Origin: Ardenticatenaceae bacterium
GTDB taxonomy: Bacteria; Chloroflexota; Anaerolineae; Promineifilales; Promineifilaceae
Assembly: GCA_020634565.1 (NCBI GenBank)
Contig: JACKBN010000002.1
Location: forward strand, 62,001 to 126,000
DNA length: 64,000 nucleotides
Direction of reading: 5' to 3'
Shown: positions 17,218 through 25,262 of the stretch, in pieces
Numbering within the stretch: position 1 is the stretch's first letter
How the letters are laid out: every line of letters begins with the position of its first letter
Position numbers and translations under genes: made by a program
The notes under the pieces: model-generated
What the model was told of the DNA's origin: nothing
The model's input: only the letters and a program-made list of their open reading frames with translations
Database searches by the model: none

Positions 17218-17365
17218 TTTGTTTTCTCCTTATTTATCGCCAAATTGCGTTCACTGCAAAATGGCGAAACATGTTTTTGTTGCTACCCAATAGGATAGAT
17301 CGTCAGTGTCAGAATTTGGATAGATCTGGATATACGGCCGTGGTATGTTCGGGGATATATGCCGT

Positions 17366-18910
17366 TTATTCGCGTCTCATTTGGCGGGCCAGACGGAACC
17401 AGGCCAGCAGCAGCACAATCAGGGCAAAGCCGTAAAGCGCCAGGGTGAGCAGAGCCTGCGGCGCTTCCCCACGCAGCATCACATCTTGCAGCAAAACGGT
17501 GCCGTAGGTAGCCGGCAGCAGCCAGGAGAAGAAGCGGACAAACAGCGATAGCCGGTAGAGGGGCAGGAAGAAACCGCTAAAGAAGATGGAGGCCAGCAAG
17601 GTGAGCATCCCGTACTGAATTGCCTGGCTGTCACTGCGTGCCGAAAGTGAAATGTGAAAACCGATGCCCAACGATGCCAGAATCAGCGCCAGGATGACCA
17701 GGATGTAATTTCCCCATGGCCCCAGCTGTGGCATGCCTAAGCCATACACTACCAGAGCGGTTAAAACGGCCGCTAAGCTCCCGATGATCAGCGTATAGCT
17801 GAGATATTTGCCAAACAACATCTCAAAAGCGGTGACGGGTGCCGCGCGGAAAATTTCCATGGCACCACGCAGTTTTTCCCGAATGACGCTAAGCCCCGCC
17901 AGCGTAATGGCCAAATGCTGGAGCAGCAGGGCAATGACGCCGGGGATGTAAAAGTGCATGGGCTGCATTTGGGCCTCTGTGATGCTCAATGTTTCGCTGC
18001 GAAACGGGGCAACCAGAACAGTTGGATCGATATCCTGAAATGTTTCTAGCATGGTATCTACTTCTTCTAGAGAGTTTTCAATATCGGCTGCGGTAGCCTG
18101 GCCTTCGCTTAAAGCCGTGCTGGTTTCATTTTCTGTCAGGGCCATCACCTCATCAATCTGGCTTTGGACTGTTTCCATTTCATGAAGCAGCTCGGAGGTT
18201 GTGCCCGATTGCCCGTTGGCTTCTTCCAGGCTGGCCAGCATGCCTACTCCAGAGCCAAGCGCAAGTTCCAGCAGCGTGAGTTGATTTTTTAGCTCTTCAG
18301 CCGAGGCGTGCGCAACGGCCGTATCGCCAGCTTCTAGCGCCTGTCGTACAGAAGCAGCCTGCGTTTTGGCTTCTGCTACATTGTTCTCCCACTGATTGGC
18401 ATCTTCCTGGCTGCTGGACAAAGCGGTGAGCAAAACCTGCTGGTTAATTTCTTCTACGTATCGTTGCCCCAACACTTGAATGTACACTTCTTCGTATGGA
18501 TCAATCTCGGAATGATAAAGGGCGAATTTGGACTGTTCGTCATTTTCCCAATCGGCCATGGGGTCGCCGGGGGTGACGACAACCAGATCAACTTCATGGT
18601 CTCGCAGCCGACGGTCCGCTTCTGCGGCATCATGAACAATGCCCGCAAATTCGATGCGGCTGCCCAGAGACGTGGCATATGCCTCAACCTGTGCCTGAAG
18701 CTCGCTGCCTTCCGGCACGACAAAGAGTGTGGTGAGTGTGCGGGGCGTATCGCGGTAGCCCAGGCCAAAGATCAGCAAAATGAGAAATGGCCCCAGAATA
18801 AGCGAAAATACAAGCCGGGGCTGGTGCAGAATGGTGCGCACTTCTTTGCCCACAAAGGAAAATATGCGAATGATTGCTTGCCAAAGTTGGTTTGCGAGCT
18901 TATTGAACAT
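17366..18910 (-). CDS. ABC-2 type transporter permease
   Basis: This 514-residue protein has an N-terminal cytoplasmic amphipathic segment, one membrane helix (about 33-52) and a roughly 270-residue extracytoplasmic domain. That domain has a coiled-coil-like Glu/Gln/Ala-rich part ('AEAKTQAASVRQAL', 'TETVQSQIDEVMALTENE'-like). About five helices in the last 200 residues carry the ABC-2 pattern 'EKLRGAMEIFRAAPVTAFEMLFGKYLSY' (key E, G, E, P, K). This is the YhgE/drug-exporter-like layout. Its start overlaps the ATPase gene's 3' end by 11 bases, so the pair is co-translated. The exported substrate is unknown. Confidence 0.9.
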   Translation of the reverse strand: MFNKLANQLWQAIIRIFSFVGKEVRTILHQPRLVFSLILGPFLILLIFGLGYRDTPRTLTTLFVVPEGSELQAQVEAYATSLGSRIEFAGIVHDAAEADRRLRDHEVDLVVVTPGDPMADWENDEQSKFALYHSEIDPYEEVYIQVLGQRYVEEINQQVLLTALSSSQEDANQWENNVAEAKTQAASVRQALEAGDTAVAHASAEELKNQLTLLELALGSGVGMLASLEEANGQSGTTSELLHEMETVQSQIDEVMALTENETSTALSEGQATAADIENSLEEVDTMLETFQDIDPTVLVAPFRSETLSITEAQMQPMHFYIPGVIALLLQHLAITLAGLSVIREKLRGAMEIFRAAPVTAFEMLFGKYLSYTLIIGSLAAVLTALVVYGLGMPQLGPWGNYILVILALILASLGIGFHISLSARSDSQAIQYGMLTLLASIFFSGFFLPLYRLSLFVRFFSWLLPATYGTVLLQDVMLRGEAPQALLTLALYGFALIVLLLAWFRLARQMRRE

Positions 18911-19889
18911 TGCTGGCCTCCATTTCTTCTTTTTCGGCCGTTTCTTGCCGGATTAGCTCGACAAAAACATCGTCGAAAACGGGTACATATTCACTGGCGG
19001 ATTCCACGCCAATATCCTGGCTATGACACCAATCCAGCAAAATGGGGAGGGCGACGCTGGCATCTTCTACCACAATTTCGACGCCATGATCGCGCAGCCG
19101 GTTTACCTTGTCTAGCACAAAGGGCTGTTCCTGTAATGAAGCAAAAGTGGCCCGGTCCATCACGTTTTTGGTGTGCAAGTGAAGTACATCGCCGCCTAAG
19201 GCCCGACGACGTAACCCTTGTGGCGTTTCTACCATGAGCAAACGGCCGTTTGCCATAATGCCCACGTAATCACAATAAGCCGCCTCGCTAACGTATTGCG
19301 TGGTGATAAACAGCGTATGTCCTTCTGCTTTTAGCTGCTGGAAGTAATCCCAAAACTTGCGGCGCAGCACCGGATCGATGCCAGAGGTTGGCTCATCCAA
19401 AAAGATGAGCTGCGGATCGTGTACGATGGAGGCTGCCAGGCTCAGCCGCCGCTGCATCCCCCCAGAAAGATCGCGCACTTTTTTGCTTTCGTGCCCGTTT
19501 AGCTCCACCAACTCCAAAAGCTCATTTAAGCGCTCCTTGCGGCGCAGCGGTACGCCATAGAGCGAAGCCGCAAAATTAAGATTTTCCCAGACGCTTAATT
19601 CTGGATAGAGAACAAATTGCTGGGGCATATAGCCAATCTGGGCGCGTTCAGCGCGCCCAAAATTTTGCGGATCTTTTTGCAATACGGTCACATTGCCGCT
19701 GGTGGGGGTGTAAATGCCTACCAGCAGCCGTACGCTGGTGGTTTTGCCGCAGCCGCTCGGGCCAATAAAGCCAAAGATAGCGCCAGAAGGTACTTCGAGA
19801 TGAAGATCATCGACTACTGTGGTGCCCGCGAAGACTTTGGTCAGCCCATCTGCATAAATGCTGTTTGTGGGGGTGGCAACTTCTGCCAT
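18900..19889 (-). CDS. ABC transporter ATP-binding protein (ABC-2 exporter partner)
   Basis: This 329-residue protein has Walker A GPSGCGKTT at 43-51, signature LSGGMQ at 141-146 and Walker B LIFLDEP at 161-167, with the 'TSGIDP' D-loop region and a switch His in 'FITTQYV' replaced by Gln. The last 100 residues form the regulatory tail typical of drug/lipid exporter ATPases of the CcmA group. AAGGAGG lies 5 bases before ATG 19889. The gene overlaps the downstream permease. The H-loop His-to-Gln change ('TTQYVSEAAYCD') is common in this subfamily and need not mean inactivity. Confidence 0.93.
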   Translation of the reverse strand: MAEVATPTNSIYADGLTKVFAGTTVVDDLHLEVPSGAIFGFIGPSGCGKTTSVRLLVGIYTPTSGNVTVLQKDPQNFGRAERAQIGYMPQQFVLYPELSVWENLNFAASLYGVPLRRKERLNELLELVELNGHESKKVRDLSGGMQRRLSLAASIVHDPQLIFLDEPTSGIDPVLRRKFWDYFQQLKAEGHTLFITTQYVSEAAYCDYVGIMANGRLLMVETPQGLRRRALGGDVLHLHTKNVMDRATFASLQEQPFVLDKVNRLRDHGVEIVVEDASVALPILLDWCHSQDIGVESASEYVPVFDDVFVELIRQETAEKEEMEASNVQ

Positions 19890-19911
19890 GAGGCCTCCTT
19901 ATTCTGAAAAA

Positions 19912-19942
19912 AACACCTCTGTACGTGGCGTACAGAGGTGTT
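19912..19942 (-). terminator. Perfect 13-bp terminator stem
   Basis: AACACCTCTGTAC (19912-19924) and GTACAGAGGTGTT (19930-19942) pair perfectly around a 5-base loop. Read on the minus strand it is followed by seven Ts, so it terminates the GlsB-like gene at 19974 before the ABC operon. Confidence 0.93.
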
Positions 19943-19973
19943 CAAATTTACTTCGTTAAGTTATTGCGGTGAA

Positions 19974-20234
19974 TTATGCGGCGCGGCGCAAAACGCCTAC
20001 CAGGAAGAGGAGCACGACGGAGCCAACAATGGCCACGAACAGTGTCCACAAGTTGAAGCCGGTGTCTCCAGTCAAGCCAACCAGATTAAACAGGAAGCCA
20101 CCCAAAACAGCCCCAACGATACCGACAATAATATTAGCCAGGGCGCCCATCTGAGCATCCCGTTTCATGATCATGCTAGCAATCCAACCAGCGACGCCAC
20201 CCAAAATAACCCATAGAATAATGTTAATAAGCAT
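19974..20234 (-). CDS. GlsB/YeaQ/YmgE family small membrane protein
   Basis: This 86-residue protein has three hydrophobic helices and the transglycosylase-associated (PF04226-type) pattern: 'ILGGVAGWIASMIMKRDAQMGALANIIVGIVGAVLGGFLF' (key G, G, G, W, A, G, N, G, G, G). AAGGAGAC precedes ATG 20234 at normal spacing. In other bacteria these are general-stress proteins of unknown mechanism. It is monocistronic, with a terminator directly downstream. Confidence 0.92.
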   Translation of the reverse strand: MLINIILWVILGGVAGWIASMIMKRDAQMGALANIIVGIVGAVLGGFLFNLVGLTGDTGFNLWTLFVAIVGSVVLLFLVGVLRRAA

Positions 20235-20448
20235 GTTTGTCTCCTTCGTAAATATGTTTGTTGGTTCAATAAAGTTAAAAAATATGATTTTTTGTTACTA
20301 CGCTGCCCATCTTACGATTGGCGAGGTGCTTTTTCTATGTGTCTGGGTATAGCTGCGGGATATAAATCGCTTATGCCTGCCCCGGAAAAGCTGATTTGGC
20401 GCAAATTTGTCTTTCGCCGTATCTGTGAAAGTAATATAAAATATCAAT

Positions 20449-21315
20449 ATGACTCAACTTATGAATGCGTTAGCGGGTCGGGGCGTAAAGCACAATCCCC
20501 AAACACCTTCGCTGCAAATGACAGATGTGGCTGTGGCTTATGCGGCTGGTTTGCAAGAGGTGTCATTGGGCAGCGGCGGTAACGGCCGTGTTTACGCCCT
20601 CCAAGAAATCAGCTTTACCGCCCAGAAAGGGGAGCGCATCGCTGTGGTTGGTCCTAACGGGGCGGGGAAAAGCACCCTGTTTAAGCTTATCGTGGGCACC
20701 GTGAAGCCCAGCTTGGGGCAGGTGCAAATCTTTGGGCATGGTCCCGATGGCCACATTTGCATAGGTTATGTGCCGCAGCGCAACGAAATTGATTGGTCCT
20801 TTCCTGTGACGGTGGAAGATGTGGTGATGATGGGCCGGGTGGGGCAAATTGGCCTTTTCCGCTGGCCGCGCCGCGCTGATTGGGAGGTGGTTCGGACCAG
20901 TTTGGCTCGGGTGAGCGCTACGCATCTGGCCAAAAAGCAAATTGGCGAACTTTCTGGTGGGCAGCAGCAGCGCATTTTTATTGCTCGTGCCCTGGCACAA
21001 GAGGCGGAGCTTCTGCTGCTGGATGAGCCGCTCAATGGCTTGGACGTGCCGAGCCAGCAAGCCATCTTCGATGTGCTAGACGGTCTGCGCCCCGACGGCG
21101 TGACCGTGTTGGTGGCGACCCATGATTTGCAGCTGGCGGCCGATCGCTTTGACAAAATCATGTTGCTGAATCACCGTATTGTGGCCTTTGCGGAGCCAAC
21201 GGCCGTTCTCACCTCGGACAATTTGCTGCAAGCATATGGCGGCCACATGCACCACCTGCCAAACAGTGAGGAAAACATCCTGGTAGATGATTGCTGTGGA
21301 CATGATCACCATTAG
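20449..21315 (+). CDS. znuC: Metal (zinc/manganese-type) ABC transporter ATP-binding protein
   Basis: This 288-residue protein is the ATPase of a high-affinity Zn/Mn importer. Walker A GPNGAGKST is at 68-76, signature LSGGQQQ at 168-174, Walker B LLLLDEP at 188-194, and the H-loop His in 'ATHDLQLA'. The C-terminus is rich in possible metal ligands ('GGHMHHLP' and 'CCGHDHH'). A short Gly/Asn-Gly-Arg insert before the first strand ('GSGGNGRVYAL') comes from an ACGGCCGT copy. The start has no clear Shine-Dalgarno; Met24 is an alternative. It is first in an operon with the permease and a Fur-type regulator; no binding-protein gene is present. The symbol is by context. Confidence 0.85.
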   Translation: MTQLMNALAGRGVKHNPQTPSLQMTDVAVAYAAGLQEVSLGSGGNGRVYALQEISFTAQKGERIAVVGPNGAGKSTLFKLIVGTVKPSLGQVQIFGHGPDGHICIGYVPQRNEIDWSFPVTVEDVVMMGRVGQIGLFRWPRRADWEVVRTSLARVSATHLAKKQIGELSGGQQQRIFIARALAQEAELLLLDEPLNGLDVPSQQAIFDVLDGLRPDGVTVLVATHDLQLAADRFDKIMLLNHRIVAFAEPTAVLTSDNLLQAYGGHMHHLPNSEENILVDDCCGHDHH

Positions 21316-21345
21316 GATTCGCTTTCAACCGGCTTCTGACGAAAC

Positions 21346-22176
21346 ATGCATTTACTTCTAGACCCTCTTCAATTTTCTTTCATTCTGCGCGGCCTGATTG
21401 CGGCCGTTTTGGTAGGTATTGTTTGTTCCGTGCTAGGTACCTATGTGGTTTTGCGCGGCATGGCTTTTTTTGGTGATGCCTTGGCGCACACCATTTTGCC
21501 CGGGGTGGTGGTGGCTTTTTTGCTGGGCTGGCCGTTGGCAGTGGGGGCGTTGGTGATGGGTGTATTTACGGCCGTTGGCATTGGTGCCCTTAGCAGCCGC
21601 GGCGTGGTGAAAGAAGATACCGCCATTGGCGTGATTTTTGCCGGTGCGTTTGCTTTAGGCGTGGCTTTACTGTCGGCAACCGGCAATTACACAGTCGATT
21701 TGGCCCACTTTTTATTTGGCAACCTGTTAGGCGTTTCTACGGCCGATTTGTGGGTGACGGCAGGGCTGGGCCTCGGCGTTTTATTGATCGTTTTCTTTTT
21801 TTTCAAAGAGTTTATGGTCATCTCTTTTGATCCCGTTTTGGCCACGACGCTCCGTTTGCCCGCCACCTTTTTGCGCTACTTGCTGTTGGTACTTATCGCC
21901 ATCACCATTGTGGTATCGCTGCAAGTGGTGGGCATTGCCCTGATGGTGGCCATGCTGGTGACTCCGGCTGCGGCGGCTTCGCTTCTCACGCGCCGCCTGA
22001 CGCCGATGATGTTTGTTTCTGCGGCCATTGGTGCGTTTTCCGGTGCGGCTGGTCTGTATACCTCTTATTACCTTGATATTGCTTCTGGCCCGGCCGTCGT
22101 GTTGGTAGCCACCGCCATTTTTGCGCTGGCCTTTCTGTTTGCCCCGGAACGCGGTTTGGTCTGGCGGCGCGCATGA
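21346..22176 (+). CDS. znuB: Metal ABC transporter permease
   Basis: This 276-residue ABC-3 family permease has eight or nine helices and conserved segments 'GTYVVLRGMAFFGDALAHTILPG' (key G, V, R, G, G, D, A, H, P, G), 'EDTAIGVIFAGAFALG', 'DPVLATTLRLP' and 'QVVGIALMVAMLVTPAAAASLLT'. It lies 30 bases after the ATPase gene and overlaps the Fur-type regulator gene by four bases (ATGA at 22173-22176). The regulator makes zinc more likely than manganese, but that is inference. Confidence 0.92.
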   Translation: MHLLLDPLQFSFILRGLIAAVLVGIVCSVLGTYVVLRGMAFFGDALAHTILPGVVVAFLLGWPLAVGALVMGVFTAVGIGALSSRGVVKEDTAIGVIFAGAFALGVALLSATGNYTVDLAHFLFGNLLGVSTADLWVTAGLGLGVLLIVFFFFKEFMVISFDPVLATTLRLPATFLRYLLLVLIAITIVVSLQVVGIALMVAMLVTPAAAASLLTRRLTPMMFVSAAIGAFSGAAGLYTSYYLDIASGPAVVLVATAIFALAFLFAPERGLVWRRA

Positions 22177-22637
22177 TCCGTACAGGTAACGAATTTATGA
22201 TAGAAGATGCAAAGCTGGACGAAAAAGTTAACGAAATTCAGGCTGCTTTAAAAGAGAAAGGGTACCGGCTTACCAGCTCTCGCCAGAAAATTGTGCGGGC
22301 GCTGCTGGGCTGTGGGGGGCACGTGACGGCCGATGGCTTGCTGGAAGAGGTGCATGGGATCGACACCACAGTTGGGCGCATGACCGTGTATCGCACGCTG
22401 GAATTGCTGAGCGAGCTGGGGCTGATTCGTCCGGTGTATCAGGGAACTGGTGCAGCACATTACATCTTGTTGGATGGGGGACATCACCACCACCTGATTT
22501 GCTCAGGCTGCGACGCAGTTATTGAGTTTGAAGAGTGTGGTTTGCAAGAGGTGGGCAAGCTGCTGGCGGAGCGGTTTGATTTTGCTATTGAGGGACATCT
22601 GGTGGAGTTTTACGGCCGTTGCCAAAATTGCCAGTAA
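22173..22637 (+). CDS. zur: Fur family regulator, probably Zur-like
   Basis: This 154-residue protein has an N-terminal winged helix with 'RLTSSRQKIVRALL' and 'TTVGRMTVYRTLELLSELGLI'. The metal-sensing C-terminal half has His104-107 and two structural-zinc pairs, Cys110-x2-Cys113 and Cys150-x2-Cys153. It is translationally coupled to the ZnuB-type permease, which points to zinc-dependent control of the operon. A Fur or PerR role cannot be excluded from sequence alone. Its 3' end overlaps the convergent DUF1294 gene by 28 bases. Confidence 0.87.
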   Translation: MIRTGNEFMIEDAKLDEKVNEIQAALKEKGYRLTSSRQKIVRALLGCGGHVTADGLLEEVHGIDTTVGRMTVYRTLELLSELGLIRPVYQGTGAAHYILLDGGHHHHLICSGCDAVIEFEECGLQEVGKLLAERFDFAIEGHLVEFYGRCQNCQ

Positions 22638-22900
22638 AGCCACAGCAGCGCTACCTGACCTAGCACAATCCCCCAAAATTTCCACAAAAATGAAAGTTTC
22701 CGCGTCTTGTGGCGCGGCTTCATGAGATACATGGCGAGGTACGCCGCTGGTGAGCCGCCAATCAGAGCCAGCAGCAGCAAATTTCTTTCCCGCACCCGCG
22801 AACGGCCGTTGCCTGCCCTCACTTTGTCTAACCGGTATGTCACCACCGTAACAATGTTAATGGCCAACAGCCAGATGATGATGGCTTCTGCACTGCTCAT
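22610..22900 (-). CDS. DUF1294 domain-containing small membrane protein
   Basis: This 96-residue protein matches DUF1294: first helix, then 'YRLDKVRAGNGRSRVRERNLLLLALIGGSPAAYLAMYLMKPRHKT' (key D, K, R, E, L, G, G, H, K, T), then a second and third helix. The Asn-Gly-Arg in the loop is an ACGGCCGT copy sitting where other members have one or two residues. Function is unknown. It is convergent with and overlaps the end of the Fur-type gene. Confidence 0.88.
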   Translation of the reverse strand: MSSAEAIIIWLLAINIVTVVTYRLDKVRAGNGRSRVRERNLLLLALIGGSPAAYLAMYLMKPRHKTRKLSFLWKFWGIVLGQVALLWLYWQFWQRP

Positions 22901-22921
22901 TTTTTCCCTGCGCTATGAAAT

Positions 22922-22953
22922 AAAAAAGGCCCTGGAATTTCTCCCAGAGCCTT
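22922..22953 (-). terminator. Terminator of the SH3b-repeat gene
   Basis: AAGGCCCTGG (22926-22935) and CCAGAGCCTT (22944-22953) pair with one mismatch. On the minus strand the stem is followed by a run of six Ts. It lies directly after the gene at 22972-24666. Confidence 0.85.
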
Positions 22954-22971
22954 GTATGGATTAACTTGCGT

Positions 22972-24666
22972 TTAGTTGGTAACGGGTAGGCTGTTCAGCG
23001 GGGTGGCCGTGTCGATGTAGGCGGCATTGACCCAGCCCACGGTGCCTTCACTCAGGCGCACCTTGAGCCAGCTTGTGTCCGCGTTACGACCCAACAGCGC
23101 CACGCCTTGATCCTGGTAAACAACGGCCGTTACGCCATATGTCACACCTGGACCTGTACGCACATTCAGCGCCGCCGTCGTTACCAATCCCGATGCGGAC
23201 AGCGTTTGCACATTTTCTACGGGCAAACTGCTCACTGCCACGCTAGACGTAAGCAGTTCCGCGTTGATCCAGCCTTGCGTGCCATTCGACAGTTGAATCT
23301 TTACCCAACTGCTGAGGTTGTTGCGCGCCAACATGGAAACGGTCTGCCCCTGATTGGCCACCGCGACGATGCCGTAGCCAATGCCCGGCCCAGAACGCAC
23401 GTTGGCGGCTCCGGTGGAAACCGTCGCGGCGTTGGCTACCGGGGTAGCCGTGGCGCTAGTCGTTGGCGTGCTGCCATCCATCACGGGCAAATTGCCTACG
23501 GGGATAGTAAGCTGCACGTACTGCGCACCAATCCAACCTTGCTGTCCATCACTGAGCTGTACTTTAATCCAGGTGCTGTTGGCATTGCGACCTACAGCAT
23601 TAACTTGTAGACCCTGGTAAACGGAACCGGTAACCGGGTAATTCGAGCCAGGTCCAGAGCGCAGGCTCAGGACGGCACTGGGCGCTACCGGTACGGGCGG
23701 CTCTGGTGCCGCGGGGCTGTCAGCCACAGGCAAGCTGCTAATGCTCACGCTAGGGGTGATAAGAGAAGCGTTGACCCAGCCTTCGGTGCCATTGCCCAGG
23801 CGGATTTTTACCCAGCTGCTGTTGGCATTGCGGCCCAAAAGAATAACCGTTTGACCTTGCGAGGCTACGGTCAGTACGCTGTAAGTGACCGCAGGTCCAG
23901 AGCGTACGTTCAGGGCACCGGTTGAAACAAGGGCTGTGGCTGAACTGCTGGGCGCAGTGGCGGAGTCCACGACGGGCAAGCTGCTAATACTCACGTTTGG
24001 TGCAATGTAAGCCCCATCGGCGTTCACCCAGCCTTCGGTGCCGTTGCTGAGCCGGATTTTGGCCCAACTGCTATCTGCATTGCGACCGATTAAGCTCACC
24101 ACGGTGCCCTGGTTAATGACGGCAACCGGGCCGTAGGCCAGACTAGGACCGCTGCGCACGTTGAGTGCTCCGGTAACGACTGTGGCTGCTGCGCCAGATA
24201 CGGCCGTTGCTGTTGGTGTCGGTGTTGAAGTTGAAGTAGGAGCCGGTGTTGTTGTCGTCGTTGTCGTTGTTGTTGGTGTGGGGGTGTTGGTAGCTGTAGC
24301 CGTCGGTGCGGGTGTGGTTGTTCCGTCTGTTACCACATCAAGTGAGTTGATAGGGACACTGGGGGTAATGTAAGCCGGATTGGAGCTGACCCATCCTTTT
24401 GCGGCGGCAGCCGTTTGAATATAGACCCAGCTGCTGTCTTCGTTGCGCCCCAACAGGGTAACGGTGCTACCCCCGCTCACAGTGGTGACGACGCCGTATT
24501 CAACGCCTGGACCTGAGCGGACGTTGAGCAACCCTGTCGTGACAAAGGCCGTTGCTGTTTGAACGTCACTTTGTTTTGCAAAAACCTGGCTTGTCAAAAA
24601 CAACATTGCCAAGAGAAATAAGCCTAAAAACCATTTTTTCCCGTGAACTGAACTCAATCGGCTCAT
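22972..24666 (-). CDS. Secreted protein with six bacterial SH3 (SH3b) domains
   Basis: This 564-residue protein has a Sec-type signal peptide: Lys-Lys, then 'WFLGLFLLAMLFLTSQVFA', with cleavage after Ala near residue 30. Six SH3b repeats follow, each opening with the 'LNVRSGPGxxY' signature and ending with 'GWVNxxYI'. A Thr/Pro-rich linker separates repeats 1 and 2. Repeat 4 is the most diverged ('LSLRSGPGSNYP'). There is no peptidase or amidase domain, so it is a pure binding protein, probably for peptidoglycan or another extracellular ligand. AAAGGAGGT precedes ATG 24666. The near-identical repeats are a recombination risk. It is transcribed divergently from the B12-binding gene. Confidence 0.9.
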   Translation of the reverse strand: MSRLSSVHGKKWFLGLFLLAMLFLTSQVFAKQSDVQTATAFVTTGLLNVRSGPGVEYGVVTTVSGGSTVTLLGRNEDSSWVYIQTAAAAKGWVSSNPAYITPSVPINSLDVVTDGTTTPAPTATATNTPTPTTTTTTTTTPAPTSTSTPTPTATAVSGAAATVVTGALNVRSGPSLAYGPVAVINQGTVVSLIGRNADSSWAKIRLSNGTEGWVNADGAYIAPNVSISSLPVVDSATAPSSSATALVSTGALNVRSGPAVTYSVLTVASQGQTVILLGRNANSSWVKIRLGNGTEGWVNASLITPSVSISSLPVADSPAAPEPPVPVAPSAVLSLRSGPGSNYPVTGSVYQGLQVNAVGRNANSTWIKVQLSDGQQGWIGAQYVQLTIPVGNLPVMDGSTPTTSATATPVANAATVSTGAANVRSGPGIGYGIVAVANQGQTVSMLARNNLSSWVKIQLSNGTQGWINAELLTSSVAVSSLPVENVQTLSASGLVTTAALNVRTGPGVTYGVTAVVYQDQGVALLGRNADTSWLKVRLSEGTVGWVNAAYIDTATPLNSLPVTN

Positions 24667-24701
24667 ACTGACCTCCTTTAGGTGACATAAAGTCTCGACA
24701 C

Positions 24702-24731
24702 AGTATAGACCAGAAGCCTATAGTACCGCAA
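24702..24731 (-). promoter_or_regulatory. Predicted promoter of the SH3b-repeat gene
   Basis: On the minus strand a TATACT -10 box (24702-24707) stands 18 bases from a TTGCGG -35-like box (24726-24731), about 36 bases before the start at 24666. The -10 is good and the -35 weak. Confidence 0.45.
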
Positions 24732-24758
24732 GGGGGAGTTCGGATGTTTTTCAGGCTC

Positions 24759-24787
24759 TCGCAAAACCACAGGCCACTCGGTATAAT
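24759..24787 (+). promoter_or_regulatory. Predicted promoter of the B12-binding/MeaB operon
   Basis: A perfect TATAAT lies at 24782-24787 with a poor -35-like TCGCAA at 24759-24764 (17-base spacer). It lies 55 bases before ATG 24843 and downstream of the earlier in-frame start at 24744, which argues that 24843 is the true start. Confidence 0.5.
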
Positions 24788-24842
24788 CACGGATCGTATT
24801 GATAACCTGCAAATCCCACTTTATCTTGGAGCAGAAACGCTT

Positions 24843-25262
24843 ATGGAAAAGCCCACTCCGCGCATTTTAATTGCCAAGCCGGGGTTAGATGGACACGACC
24901 GCGGGGCAAAAGTTGTCGCCAGAGCATTGCGCGATGCTGGTATGGAAGTGATCTATACAGGTCTGCGGCAAACCCCCGAAATGGTTGTTGAAGCCGCGCT
25001 GCATGAGGATGCCGACGCCATCGGCCTTAGCATTTTGTCTGGGGCGCACATGCCCCTGGTGAAGCGTATTGTGGAACTCCTGCATGAGCAGGAAATGCAA
25101 GACGTGCCGCTCTTTCTAGGCGGCATTATTCCCAATGAGGACGTACCTGTTCTAAAAGAGTTAGGCGTGGCGGGCATTTTTGGTCCAGGCGCCAACATGG
25201 ACGACATCATTGCCTTCATTTGGGACGCGGTTGGTGGCACCTCCCTTGAGGATGCGGCGTGA
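24843..25262 (+). CDS. Cobalamin B12-binding domain protein (methylmalonyl-CoA mutase small/C-terminal type)
   Basis: The protein has 139 residues from ATG 24843. It is a stand-alone B12-binding Rossmann domain with the base-off/His-on motif Asp16-x-His18-x-x-Gly21 in 'GLDGHDRG', the downstream 'GLSILSGAH' and the 'GGIIPNED' loop. This matches the detached cobalamin subunit of acyl-CoA mutases. The stop overlaps the GTG of the MeaB gene (GTGA at 25259-25262). The catalytic large subunit is not in the window, so the mutase type (methylmalonyl-, ethylmalonyl- or isobutyryl-CoA) is open. Confidence 0.93.
   Translation: MEKPTPRILIAKPGLDGHDRGAKVVARALRDAGMEVIYTGLRQTPEMVVEAALHEDADAIGLSILSGAHMPLVKRIVELLHEQEMQDVPLFLGGIIPNEDVPVLKELGVAGIFGPGANMDDIIAFIWDAVGGTSLEDAA

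Noticed and set aside
24161..24373. Plus-strand Val-Gly-rich frame opposite the SH3b gene linker
   Set aside because: Complement of the Thr/Pro linker, not a gene.
22972..24666. CRISPR-like regular repeats
   Set aside because: Repeat period is about 230-270 bases and encodes SH3b domains; there are no spacers or cas genes.
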